A stretch of DNA of 41,527 bases from Nocardia jiangxiensis NBRC 101359 (GCF_000308615.1 NZ_BAGB01000015.1:1-41527), one strand, 5' to 3'; counted from the stretch's first letter, positions 24,096-32,115 are shown. Numbers and translations are program-made. Notes: generated from the letters alone by a model not told the origin.

Positions 24096-25444
24096 GGCCG
24101 TACTCCTTCCAGATACGCGATGTACTCCCGGCGTTCTCGATCCAGCAGCGAATGCGGGGTGGCGTAGACGTGCTCGAACAGATCCTTCGGTTCGGGATCG
24201 GGCATCTCGATGGTCGCGGTGCGCAGGCGGGCGGCGACCTCGTCCGAGCGCTCTCGCACCTGTCGTTCGAAGGTGCTGCCCCACAAGCCTTCTCGTTCGA
24301 GCAGCCGGCGAATCCGATCGATCGGATCGCGCCGCCGCCACAGCTCGGTTTCGGCGGCCGAGCGGTAGCGGGTGGGATCGTCGGCGGTGGTGTGCGGACC
24401 CATCCGGTAGGTGATCGCCTCGATGAACGACGGGCCGCCGCCCGCGCGGGCGCGCGCGACGGCCTGCCTGGTCACGGCCAGAACAGCCAGGACGTCGTTC
24501 CCGTCGACCTGGATGCCCGGTATGCCGTAGCCGTAGGCGCGTCGCGCGATCGGTGTCGCGCTCTGGATTCGCACGGGTTCGCTGATCGCCCAGTGATTGT
24601 TCTGGCAGAAGAACACCACCGGCGCACTCCAGGTCGCGGCGAAGCCCAGGGCCTCGGCGATATCGCCCTGACTGGTCGCACCGTCGCCGAAATAGGTGAT
24701 CACCGCGATCTCCGCGCCGTCCAGATGAGCGGCGTAGGCGTAACCGGTGGCGTGCAATCCCTGCGAGCCGACCACGATGGCCGGATTGGTCATATTGATC
24801 TGTGCGGGATCCCAGCACGAATGCGCCACGCCGCGCCACAGGCGGGTGATCTGTGCCGGATCGACGCCACGGCAGTAGGCCACACCTGCCTCGCGATAAC
24901 TGCAGAACACGTAGTCGTCGGGGTGCAGGGCGTGTGCGGAACCGATCTGCGCCGCCTCCTGACCCAGCAGGGGCGGCCACAGTCCGAGCTGGCCCTGACG
25001 TTGTAGTGCGGTCGCCTCGGTGTCGATGCGGCGGGCGACGACTATGTCGAGGTAGAGCTGTCGCAGTCGGTCCGGGCCGATGTCGGCGACCAGGGCGGCG
25101 TGTTCGCGATCGAGGACGCGTCGGCCGTCCGGCTGGACCAGTTGCACCGGGTAGGCGATCTTCTCCGGGGGGCTGGTCGTTGTGGTGATTCTGCCGGTCG
25201 AGATCCCGTCGTTGGGCGTTGCATCGGCGAAGGTCGCGTTGGTGTAGGACGTTCTGGTGGCGGTTGTATGGCCGATGGTCGGCTTGGCGGAGGATGCATC
25301 GATCGTGATCGCGCCGGTGGTGATCGCATGGGCCGAGGTCGCGTCGGTGGTGACCGTCTCGGCGGCGATCGCATCGATGGGGGACGCGGTGTCGTGGGCA
25401 GTGGCTGTGGCCCAGGTCGTGGGCTTTGCCGCGGGGGTGGGCAT
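24092..25444 (-). CDS. bkdA: Branched-chain 2-oxoacid dehydrogenase E1 alpha with long Thr/Ala-rich N-terminus
   Basis: A 450-residue E1 alpha. The conserved body starts near YPVQLVQPDGRRVL and has LGQEAAQIGSAHAL, FCSYREAGVAYCRG, FGDGATSQGDIAEALGFAATW (thiamine diphosphate motif GDG...N with QNNHWAIS) and MGPHTTADDPTRYR, the phosphorylation-loop region. Mycobacterial BkdA is about 367 residues with about 12 before PVQLVQPDG; here about 98 lie before it, in a Thr/Ala/Ile-rich stretch with ATCGATG-type repeats and no Met. The ATG at 25444 has an AGGAAGGCGG site, supporting translation of the extension; GTG at 25147 is the alternative. It is divergent from an Lrp-type gene. Confidence 0.88.
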   Translation of the reverse strand: MPTPAAKPTTWATATAHDTASPIDAIAAETVTTDATSAHAITTGAITIDASSAKPTIGHTTATRTSYTNATFADATPNDGISTGRITTTTSPPEKIAYPVQLVQPDGRRVLDREHAALVADIGPDRLRQLYLDIVVARRIDTEATALQRQGQLGLWPPLLGQEAAQIGSAHALHPDDYVFCSYREAGVAYCRGVDPAQITRLWRGVAHSCWDPAQINMTNPAIVVGSQGLHATGYAYAAHLDGAEIAVITYFGDGATSQGDIAEALGFAATWSAPVVFFCQNNHWAISEPVRIQSATPIARRAYGYGIPGIQVDGNDVLAVLAVTRQAVARARAGGGPSFIEAITYRMGPHTTADDPTRYRSAAETELWRRRDPIDRIRRLLEREGLWGSTFERQVRERSDEVAARLRTATIEMPDPEPKDLFEHVYATPHSLLDRERREYIAYLEGVRP

Positions 25445-25580
25445 GGCTGCCGCCTTCCTGAAACGTAGCCGCTCTGGTACGTCTGCCTTCCTGGCATGTC
25501 GCCGGTCCGGGGTCTCCGGGCCGTGCGGGGAAGCGATGTGCTCTACCTCACAGCATCCACGATTGGGCGACCTGCGCAAG

Positions 25581-25624
25581 TAGCGACATGCCAACTGTGC
25601 AGAGTGCGTGGTCTCTGGTCGCTA
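25581..25624. promoter_or_regulatory. Inverted repeat in the bkd/lrp intergenic region
   Basis: TAGCGAC (25581-25587) and GTCGCTA (25618-25624) form 7-base inverted arms about 37 bases apart between the divergent bkdA and lrp genes. Lrp-family proteins bind paired sites of this kind. CATACT at 25633-25638 lies seven bases before the lrp ATG and looks like a leaderless -10. The rest of 25445-25645 holds no gene. Confidence 0.45.
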
Positions 25625-25645
25625 TTTGCTGTCATACTGCGTTAC

Positions 25646-26188
25646 ATGTCCAGTGCTGAACCCGCCGGAGCCGTCGTCGACGCGACCGATGCGAGGCTGT
25701 TGCTCGAACTGGTTGCCAACCCCCGGGCGACCGGTGTCGAACTCGCCACTCGGCTGGGCCTGTCGCGCAATACCGTGCAGGCCCGCCTGGCTCGCTGGGA
25801 GGCGGCCGGTGTCCTCGCGGGATTCGACCGCCGCGTCGATCCACGCGCCCTGGGCTACCAGCTGGCCGCATTCGTGGCGGTGGTGGTGGATCAGCATCAG
25901 CTCGACGCGGTCGTCGCCGAACTGGCCGAGGTTCCCGAGGTCACCGAGGTCTGCGGGATGACCGGACTGACCGATCTGACCGTCCGCGTCGTCGCCCGCG
26001 ACGCCGACGACCTCTATCGCATCGCGGGCCGCATCCTGAAGATCCCCGGCGTCGAACGCACCAATATGGCCCTGGTCATGCAGCAGTTGGTCGGCCCCCG
26101 CACCGCACCTCTCCTGCAACGCCTCGCGCGTAGCAACGGCTCCGCCCGCCAGGACGTCTCGCGCAGCGCCACTCGTCCCTCGCGCTGA
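25646..26188 (+). CDS. Lrp/AsnC-family regulator, probably of the bkd operon
   Basis: A 180-residue protein with an N-terminal winged helix (DATDARLLLELVANPRATGVELATRLGLSRNTVQARLARWEAAGVLAGFDRRVDP) and a C-terminal RAM/AsnC ligand domain (AFVAVVVDQHQLDAVVAELAEVPEVTEVCGMTGLTDLTVRVVARDADDLYRI). Lrp-type BkdR proteins adjacent to bkd genes sense branched-chain amino acids and usually activate the operon; that role is likely here from the divergent layout. The ATG has no ribosome-binding site and follows CATACT by seven bases, so the transcript looks leaderless. The C-terminal 25 residues are Ser/Arg-rich and variable. Confidence 0.9.
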   Translation: MSSAEPAGAVVDATDARLLLELVANPRATGVELATRLGLSRNTVQARLARWEAAGVLAGFDRRVDPRALGYQLAAFVAVVVDQHQLDAVVAELAEVPEVTEVCGMTGLTDLTVRVVARDADDLYRIAGRILKIPGVERTNMALVMQQLVGPRTAPLLQRLARSNGSARQDVSRSATRPSR

Positions 26189-26544
26189 CCGTGCTCGTCC
26201 GAATCGGCCGAACGCCCGCAGCCGGGTGAATGCTCTGAACTTGTTCGATCCGGACTGTTCGGGCCACGGATTCGGCACCTTTCGCTCGGTCGAGTGACGA
26301 GCATGCGGGGCGTGCGCCACCGTGCGAGCGTTACGGCATGACGGGAGCATGTGATTGCGCGCGTGTGCCTCAGTGCGAGTGTTCCGGTGTGACGGGGCGA
26401 AGCGGGTGGCGTGTGTGCGGTGCGTGCGCCTCGGTGAGTGTTCCGGCATGGCGGGAGCAGAACTGGGCGACGTGCATGCGGGGTGCGTGCGTCGGTGCGA
26501 GTGTTCCGGCCTGAGGGGATCGGGGCGGGGTTAGGGTGCGGGAT
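26189..26544. other. Gene-free stretch with degenerate tandem repeats
   Basis: This 356-base stretch between the lrp and SDR genes has no convincing gene. Its central part is a tandem array of degenerate repeats (26311-26515). On the minus strand the same bases give an open frame with recurring Arg/His/Thr residues, caused by the repeat and not a real protein. Confidence 0.65.
26311..26515. repeat. Four-copy degenerate tandem repeat
   Basis: The core GTGCGAGTGTTCCGG recurs at 26322-26336 (two changes), 26373-26387 (exact), 26434-26446 (two bases missing) and 26495-26509 (exact). Each copy is followed by a CATGACGGGAGC-like tail and preceded by a GTGCGTGCG-rich stretch. Starts are 51, 61 and 61 bases apart. 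This resembles mycobacterial or nocardial intergenic minisatellite elements. I cannot name the family. Confidence 0.7.
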
Positions 26545-27348
26545 ATGGATGTTTCGGGCAAGGTGGCGATCGTTACGGGGGCCGGGGCGGGGATCGGGGC
26601 GGCATTGGCTCGGGCGCTGGTGGGGGCCGGTGCGAGTGTGGTGCTGGCCGATCTGGGCGAGGCGGTGGCCGGGATTGCCGCGGAGTTGGCGGAGCGGGCG
26701 GTGTCGGTGGTCGGGGATGTCACCGATTCGGAAGTGATTCGAGGACTGGTGGCGCGGGCCGAAGCGGAATTCGGTCCGGTGGATCTGTATTTCGCGAATG
26801 CGGGGATCTTCGGTGCGCGGGGGCTGGACGGTGGCGACGAACAGTGGTCCGCGGCAATGGAAGTCAACGTGATGGCGCACGTGCGGGCCGCGCAGATCCT
26901 GATTCCGGGATGGGTGGAGCGGGGGAGCGGATATTTCGTCGCCACCGCCTCGGCGGCCGGACTGCTCACCCAGATCGGGTCCGCGCCGTATGCGGTCACC
27001 AAGCATGCGGCGGTCGGCTTCGCGGAGTGGCTCAATATTACGTACGGGGACAAGGGAATTCGCGTCAGCTGTATCTGCCCGATGGGCGTGGACACCGATC
27101 TGCTGCGCGCGGGCAACGAGGATTTCACCGAGGCCGCGGCCAACGAGGAGGCGATCCGCGCGGTCGTCTCCGCAGGTGAGGTGCTCACCCCCGAACAGGT
27201 GGCGAGTGATGTGCTCGCCGGTGTCGCCCACGAACGTTTCCTGATCCTGCCGCACGCCCAGGTGCTGGAGATGTACCGGCACAAGAGCGCCGACTACGAC
27301 CGCTGGTTGTCCGGGATGCGGCGTTACCAGGCCACATTGCACCAGTGA
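26545..27348 (+). CDS. SDR-family oxidoreductase
   Basis: A 267-residue short-chain dehydrogenase with a TGAGAGIG cofactor loop (11-18), Asp39 after beta-2 suggesting NAD preference, FANAG (83-87) in place of NNAG, Ser136 in ATASAAG, and catalytic Tyr149 and Lys153 in YAVTK. The C-terminal part (HERFLILPHAQVLEMYRHKSADYDRWLSGMRRYQ) is a feature of SDRs that act on larger lipids or steroids in actinobacteria, but the substrate cannot be read. The ATG at 26545 follows TAGGGT by seven bases; a GTG three codons earlier is possible. It is preceded by the repeat array and followed by a transporter gene. Confidence 0.9.
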   Translation: MDVSGKVAIVTGAGAGIGAALARALVGAGASVVLADLGEAVAGIAAELAERAVSVVGDVTDSEVIRGLVARAEAEFGPVDLYFANAGIFGARGLDGGDEQWSAAMEVNVMAHVRAAQILIPGWVERGSGYFVATASAAGLLTQIGSAPYAVTKHAAVGFAEWLNITYGDKGIRVSCICPMGVDTDLLRAGNEDFTEAAANEEAIRAVVSAGEVLTPEQVASDVLAGVAHERFLILPHAQVLEMYRHKSADYDRWLSGMRRYQATLHQ

Positions 27349-27432
27349 CGTAATGAACACCTGACCGAATTCGGTCCACTTTCGCACGATTGGCCGCTGA
27401 CCGAACCGATCGCGACCGGGGACGATGGCCCA

Positions 27433-28950
27433 ATGGCCTCTACCGAACCGCAGACCAGTGATCCCGCTCCGCGGTCCGGTCGATTCACCACGCAGTCCGA
27501 TCCGTCCGTCGGGCCCGGCTCGGGCGACCCCGGAACCGCCGACCCGGACCGGACGCGGACGAGGGACACCTCCGCTTCTAGGGACGGTGTTGTTGCTGCG
27601 CGCGATGCGGATTCGCCGCATGGCGTCGCCACGCTGAGCGGTGTGGACGAGCGGGAGCGGGAAACCGAATCGCCGATGCTGGTCGACGAGGGCGGTTCCG
27701 GCGGCTCGGAGGAGGCGTTGCCGCAGGACGGCGGCACTGCTGATCCGGGGATCTGGCAGCCGGTCAGCGCCGGGATCGTCGCCGCGTTGGTGGGTTTCAC
27801 CAGCACGTTCGCCGTGGTGCTCGCGGGATTGACCAAGGTGGGTGCAACGCCGGCGCAGGCGGCGTCGGGTCTGCTGGCGATCTGTCTGACGCAGGCGGTG
27901 GGGATGCTGGTGCTGAGTCGCCGGTATCGGATGCCGATCGCGCTGGCCTGGTCGACGCCGGGTGCGGCACTGCTGGCGGGAACCGGTGCGGTCTCCGGTG
28001 GCTGGCCCGCGGCGGTGGGCGCGTTCGCGGTGGTGGGTGTGTTGATCGTGCTGACCGGATTCTGGCAGCGGCTGGGTCGGTTGATCGCGGCCATTCCCGC
28101 CGAGATCGCGCAGGCCATGCTCGCCGGAGTGCTGATGCCGCTGTGCCTGGCCCCGATGCACGCGCTGACGGCCAGTCCGGCGATCGTGGTCCCGGTGATC
28201 GTGGTCTGGCTGCTGTTGCAGCGGTTCGCCCCGCGCTGGGCCGTGCTCGCGGCATTCGCGGTCGCCGCGATCGGCGCCGGTATCGATATCGCGGTCGAAC
28301 ATCGGCGCCTGGATCTCGCGGCGATGGCGCCGAGGCTGGAATTGACCGTGCCGCACTGGAGTTGGCCGGCCGTGATCGGTATCGCGATACCGCTGTATAT
28401 CGTGACGATGGCCGCGCAGAACATCCCGGGCGTGGCCATCATGGAGTCCTTCGGTTTCCGGGTGCCGTGGCGGTCGGCGATGGCCGTGACCGGAATCGGC
28501 ACCGTGATCGGCGCACCGGCGGGGGCGCACGCGATCAATCTGGCCGCGATCAGTGCGGCGCTGTCGGCCGCGCCGTCCGCGCATCCGAATCCGCGGCGGC
28601 GCTGGATCGCGGTGTTCACCGTCGGCTGCGCCTATCTGGTGTTGGCGCTGCTCTCGGGCGCACTGGTCGTCCTGGTCGCCGCCGCGCCGAAGGGTGTGTT
28701 GGAAACCGTTGCGGGACTTGCGCTCATCGCAACGCTCGCCACCGCGCTGACCGCGGCCCTCGGCTCGGCCGAGCATCGGATCGAGGGTGCGGTGACCTTC
28801 CTGGTGGCGGCGTCGGGGTTCGCCGTATTCGGCATCGGCGCGGCTTTCTGGGCGCTGGTGGCCGGGCTGCTGGTGCGCGGGGTGCTCTCGGCACGCCGCA
28901 CGGGCGATTCGCCACGCCGACCCACCGGGGAACGTCCTGCCGTAGGCTGA
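27433..28950 (+). CDS. BenE-family benzoate/H+ symporter-like transporter
   Basis: A 505-residue protein. From about residue 105 on it is a BenE-type transporter with about 12 membrane segments: PVSAGIVAALVGFTSTFAVVL, ALAWSTPGAALLAGTG, IPAEIAQAMLAGVLMPLC, PLYIVTMAAQNIPGVAIMESFGF and GAPAGAHAINLAAISAAL match the family, which imports benzoate with protons. No benzoate-degrading genes are in view, so the substrate may differ. The first ~100 residues are acidic, Ser/Asp-rich and disordered, with codon use (GCT, TCT, AGG, GTT) unlike the rest. A later start, GTG at 27643 or ATG at 27676, is therefore possible. Confidence 0.85.
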   Translation: MASTEPQTSDPAPRSGRFTTQSDPSVGPGSGDPGTADPDRTRTRDTSASRDGVVAARDADSPHGVATLSGVDERERETESPMLVDEGGSGGSEEALPQDGGTADPGIWQPVSAGIVAALVGFTSTFAVVLAGLTKVGATPAQAASGLLAICLTQAVGMLVLSRRYRMPIALAWSTPGAALLAGTGAVSGGWPAAVGAFAVVGVLIVLTGFWQRLGRLIAAIPAEIAQAMLAGVLMPLCLAPMHALTASPAIVVPVIVVWLLLQRFAPRWAVLAAFAVAAIGAGIDIAVEHRRLDLAAMAPRLELTVPHWSWPAVIGIAIPLYIVTMAAQNIPGVAIMESFGFRVPWRSAMAVTGIGTVIGAPAGAHAINLAAISAALSAAPSAHPNPRRRWIAVFTVGCAYLVLALLSGALVVLVAAAPKGVLETVAGLALIATLATALTAALGSAEHRIEGAVTFLVAASGFAVFGIGAAFWALVAGLLVRGVLSARRTGDSPRRPTGERPAVG

Positions 28951-28995
28951 GAGCCGTTCGCGTCCCGGGGGTACAGATGTGACAGAGGAGTCGGC

Positions 28996-29817
28996 TTGGC
29001 CTCGGTATTGATCTCGGCGGAGGACCTTCGGAAACAGCTGGGCGACACCGCGACCGGCACGCATGTGCTCGATGTGCGCTGGGCGCTGGGTGACCCGGAC
29101 GGGCCGCAGCACTACCTGGACGGTCACATCACCGGCGCGGTGTTCGTGGATCTGGAGACCGAATTGGCCGCGCCGCCCTCTCCGGCACGCGGCCGTCATC
29201 CGCTGCCCGAGGTCGCGCGTCTGCAGAAATGCGCCCGGAGCTGGGGTCTGCGCACCGATGAACCGGTCGTCGTCTACGACGCCACCGGCGGTATGGCCGC
29301 CGCGCGCGCCTGGTGGCTGCTGCGCTGGGCGGGCATGGACGACGTGCGGATTCTCGACGGCGGCCTCCCGGCGTGGGAGCAGTCCGGTGGTGCGATCGCC
29401 ACCGGCAGCGAATCCGATCCCGCTCCCGGTGATGTGGTGCTGACCGGGGGCGCTCTGCCGGTCATCGATGCGGACGGCGCGGCGACCTGGGAGGGTCTGC
29501 TGCTCGATGCCCGCGCGGGCGAGCGGTACCGCGGTGAGGTGGAACCGGTCGATCCGCGTGCCGGGCACATTCCGGGCGCGGTGAGCGCCCCCACCGCCGA
29601 GAACCTCACCCCTGAAGGCACTTTCAAGAGCCCCGATCAGCTGCGCGCCCGGTTCGCCGGGCTCGGCACGGGTCCGGTGGCGGTCTACTGTGGTTCGGGC
29701 GTCACCGCCGCACATCAGATCGCCGCCCTCGCCGCGGCGGGTATCGAGGCCACCCTCTACCCGGGATCGTGGTCCCAGTGGTCCAGCGATCCGCAACGCC
29801 CCGTCGCCACGGACTGA
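28996..29817 (+). CDS. Sulfurtransferase, two rhodanese domains
   Basis: A 273-residue protein with two rhodanese domains. The N-terminal, inactive one has LDVRWALGDPDG, GHITGAVFVDL and VVYDATGGMAAARAWWLLR with no Cys. The C-terminal, active one has LLDARAGERYRGEVEPVDPRAGHIPGAVSAPTAENL and the loop YCGSGVTAAHQ with Cys232 as persulfide carrier. The CGSGVTA loop suits thiosulfate or 3-mercaptopyruvate sulfurtransferases, which move sulfur to cyanide or thiols. The start is TTG, chosen because AGGAG ends five bases before it and no in-frame ATG or GTG is better placed. It follows the BenE-like gene by 45 bases and may be cotranscribed. Confidence 0.93.
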   Translation: MASVLISAEDLRKQLGDTATGTHVLDVRWALGDPDGPQHYLDGHITGAVFVDLETELAAPPSPARGRHPLPEVARLQKCARSWGLRTDEPVVVYDATGGMAAARAWWLLRWAGMDDVRILDGGLPAWEQSGGAIATGSESDPAPGDVVLTGGALPVIDADGAATWEGLLLDARAGERYRGEVEPVDPRAGHIPGAVSAPTAENLTPEGTFKSPDQLRARFAGLGTGPVAVYCGSGVTAAHQIAALAAAGIEATLYPGSWSQWSSDPQRPVATD

Positions 29818-29858
29818 GCGAACGGGTTCACCACCGCATCGATTCGCCTTCGGTCGCG

Positions 29859-30563
29859 TCATGGGCAGCCCTCGGCCAGGCGGGACAGGGCATCGCGGTC
29901 CTGTGCGGTGATGGGGAGGGTGTAGCGGACCGCGGTGGTGAGGTAGCGGCCCGCGTAGTAGCAGCGGTAGGCGAGGGCGGGCGGTAGCCAGTCGGCGGGG
30001 GTGCGGTCGCCCTTGTCCTGGTTGGTCCGGCCGTCGACGGCGAGCAGGTTGAATTGGATGTCGTTGGCGAAGCGGATGCGTTGTGGCAGTGGCCAATCCG
30101 ATGCGCCCATATCCCAGGCGGCGGCCAGCGGATAGATGTGGTCGATCTGCACCGTGCGGGCGTGGGATCTGTCGAAGGCGATATCTCTGCCCGTATAGGG
30201 ATCGTGCAGGGTGCCCGCGGAAACCACGCACTTCTCGGTGCTCGTGCGGAACCGCACGGCGCTGAGCTGCTTGCCGAGCACGGCATTGCGTGAATCGCAG
30301 CCGCCGGACCCGTCGGCCCAGGCCGTACCGAATACACAGCCCTGCCCGGCCGCGCAGCCGCGCTCGTATCCGCCCGGATGCGGCCGCTGTGGCAGCACCC
30401 GCACCACGGCCAGCAACCGTTCGAGCTGGGCGCGCGTGGGACTGCCCGGCGCGGGCGACGACGTGGTGAACAGACCCGGCCCCACCAGCACTACAGCAGC
30501 CACCAGCACCGCGACGACCGGCGCCGCCAGTGCCCACCCCCATCCGCCCCTGTTCGAATGCAC
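29859..30563 (-). CDS. Exported HNH/DUF1524 nuclease-like protein
   Basis: A 234-residue protein from the GTG at 30563 with an N-terminal membrane anchor or signal (GWALAAPVVAVLVAAVVLVGPGLF). The rest is a GmrSD/DUF1524-type domain: KCVVSAGTLHDPYTGRDI, the HNH-type motif VQIDHIYPLAAAWDMGA, then RFANDIQFNLLAVDGRTNQDKGDRTPADWLPP, which supplies the N and K residues of the metal-finger nuclease. Four Cys before the motif could form disulfides outside the cell. Proteins of this type are widespread and secreted in actinobacteria; their role, such as nucleic-acid scavenging, is not known. A GTG eight codons upstream is an alternative start. Confidence 0.85.
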   Translation of the reverse strand: MHSNRGGWGWALAAPVVAVLVAAVVLVGPGLFTTSSPAPGSPTRAQLERLLAVVRVLPQRPHPGGYERGCAAGQGCVFGTAWADGSGGCDSRNAVLGKQLSAVRFRTSTEKCVVSAGTLHDPYTGRDIAFDRSHARTVQIDHIYPLAAAWDMGASDWPLPQRIRFANDIQFNLLAVDGRTNQDKGDRTPADWLPPALAYRCYYAGRYLTTAVRYTLPITAQDRDALSRLAEGCP

Positions 30564-30587
30564 GGCACAACTTCTACACGGTGGCAC

Positions 30588-31044
30588 CGACAGGTTTCAG
30601 CGAGGCGCGAGTCGCGGTCGGTCTACCCCGGAGATCGGTCTCGCGGCAGGTATTTCACGAATCCGGACGGCTCAACATGCCATGCAGAAGAAGGAAATAC
30701 CGGCCGCGGGAATGTGAAATGGGACTGGTGCGAAGATCTTTCGGCTTTGACCGGGCCTCTGCGGGGTCGTATACCTGCGGACCGATGTGTTCGCCGAGAT
30801 GGGCTACAGCTCTGTGGAACTGAGCATGTATGCGCGGAAAAGTCTTGCGGCCGTATCCGGATGGTGTGCGGACGCGTTGACCAGAAGGGGTCGGGGGCCG
30901 AATTTCGGCGCGGCGCGAATTTCGGCGTGTCTGACTGCCGTCGGAATATATGGGGCGCAATTGTACTGGTAGGCAGGGCTGTTCGGGAGAATCAATCTAT
31001 TCGTCGTGGACGTCCGGTAGTGTGCTCCTGATCACAATGGTTTC
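30588..31044. other. Gene-free stretch of lower GC
   Basis: No credible gene lies between the nuclease-like gene and the lipoprotein gene. The region is noticeably richer in A and T than its neighbours and has no sustained codon bias on either strand. A palindrome (GCCGAA-T-TTCGGC, 30897-30909) and a direct repeat of CGAATTTCGGCG (30899-30910 and 30916-30927) are its only visible structure. Confidence 0.6.
30897..30927. repeat. Palindrome with adjacent direct repeat
   Basis: GCCGAATTTCGGC (30897-30909) is a palindrome around a central T. CGAATTTCGGCG occurs at 30899-30910 and again at 30916-30927. This could be an operator with a second half-site, but the regulated gene would be over 200 bases away. 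Confidence 0.45.
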
Positions 31045-31071
31045 GTGACAACGTTATTCGGTAGTTACGAT
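31045..31071 (+). promoter_or_regulatory. Possible promoter of the lipoprotein gene
   Basis: GTGACA (31045-31050) and TACGAT (31066-31071) are 15 bases apart. The predicted start near 31078 leaves a leader of about 64 bases. The spacing is short, so confidence is low. Confidence 0.3.
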
Positions 31072-31141
31072 CCTGCGTGCACACGTGACTAGGGGTCACG
31101 GGGGGCTGATGTTTCCGGAAACTGATGAGGTGAGTGTTCAC

Positions 31142-32086
31142 GTGGCAGGTCGGCATCGTAAGTTCGGCACGGCAGCACGGCGGGTGATGTTGCCTGCGGT
31201 GGGCGCGATTCCGCTCGCCCTGGTTGTCGGTTGCTCCAGCACGACCCATCAGGCGGGGCAATCGTCCACTGCCGCATCGACCTCCACCACCGAGAACGCG
31301 CCGACCCAGGAGCCGACTCAGCCGACTTCGCCCGGTACAGCGGTCACTCCGCCGTCCAGCCACGAGCAGGGCCCGCAGCCGCAGGCGGGACCGTCGAGCA
31401 CCCCGCAACCCGGCGTGACGCCGTCCTGGTCCGACAGCCTGTATACCCCGCACACCGTGCAGCCGGGTGTCAGCCCGAACGTCACCGTGCAGCCCGGTGT
31501 CACCCCGGCCGTGCCCGCGCCGTACGTCGTCCCGCCGGACTTCCGGCCCATCCCGCAGGACGAGAACGAGCCCGCTCCGGCCGTCAACTGGACCCAGCTG
31601 CACGCGCCCACCGCGGTCAAGCCGGTCAAGCCGATCGCTCCGCCGCCGCGGACGCTGCGCCTGGGCAACTTCACCTCCCCGGTCCCGGATTCGGTGCCCA
31701 ATGACGTGCTCGACAACGTCAACGTCACCGCCGCACAGGCCGAGGCCAACCTCTCCACGAACCTGAATTCGGTCGGCATCAACCCCAGCCGCTCGGACAA
31801 GGTCGCCGCAGGCGCGCTGGCCGGTGCGGCCCTGGGCGCCACGGCGGCCGGTGTGCCCGCCGCGGTGGCCGGTGGTGTCGTGGGCGGCGTGATCGGCGGT
31901 GTAATCGGTACTGCTGGAGGCGCGACGTTGGCGGTTCCATCCGTGGGTGCGTCCGTCCCGATCGGGACCATTGGCGGTGCGGCGATCGGTGCTGCGGCCG
32001 GTGCTGCGGTAGTGGGCATTCCCGCCGCCGTCGTCGGCGGTGCGCTCGGCGGTGTCGCCGGTGCCGCCATCGGCAGCGCGGTCTGA
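31142..32086 (+). CDS. Putative lipoprotein with C-terminal glycine-zipper region
   Basis: A 314-residue exported protein. The N-terminus has basic residues, then LPAVGAIPLALVVGC with a lipobox (VVGC, Cys31). A disordered Thr/Ser/Pro/Gln region holds repeated VQPGV units (for example TVQPGVSPNVTVQPGVTPAV) and a central WTQLHAPTAVKPVKPI segment. The last ~90 residues are Gly/Ala/Val zipper repeats (AAVAGGVVGGVIGGVIG, GGAAIGAAAGAAVVG) typical of proteins that insert into or span an outer layer, and are expected to be poorly soluble. No function is known to me. The GTG at 31142 has an AGGTGAG site upstream; an ATG at 31109 is an alternative. A long hairpin follows. Confidence 0.8.
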   Translation: MAGRHRKFGTAARRVMLPAVGAIPLALVVGCSSTTHQAGQSSTAASTSTTENAPTQEPTQPTSPGTAVTPPSSHEQGPQPQAGPSSTPQPGVTPSWSDSLYTPHTVQPGVSPNVTVQPGVTPAVPAPYVVPPDFRPIPQDENEPAPAVNWTQLHAPTAVKPVKPIAPPPRTLRLGNFTSPVPDSVPNDVLDNVNVTAAQAEANLSTNLNSVGINPSRSDKVAAGALAGAALGATAAGVPAAVAGGVVGGVIGGVIGTAGGATLAVPSVGASVPIGTIGGAAIGAAAGAAVVGIPAAVVGGALGGVAGAAIGSAV

Positions 32087-32115
32087 CCCGGATCCAATAT
32101 TCGAGTTCGAAACTT

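Noticed and set aside
26311..26515. CRISPR array
   Set aside because: The repeats are degenerate, unequally spaced, the intervening DNA is itself repetitive, and no cas gene is present.
29859..30563. Type IV restriction enzyme GmrSD
   Set aside because: Only the DUF1524/HNH part is present, with a signal or anchor sequence and no DUF262 domain, so it is an exported protein and not a restriction system.
26014..30570. Open frame of 1518 codons on the minus strand
   Set aside because: It runs antisense to the Lrp, SDR, BenE-like and sulfurtransferase genes, has Arg/His/Pro-rich composition and no domain. It is an effect of high GC.
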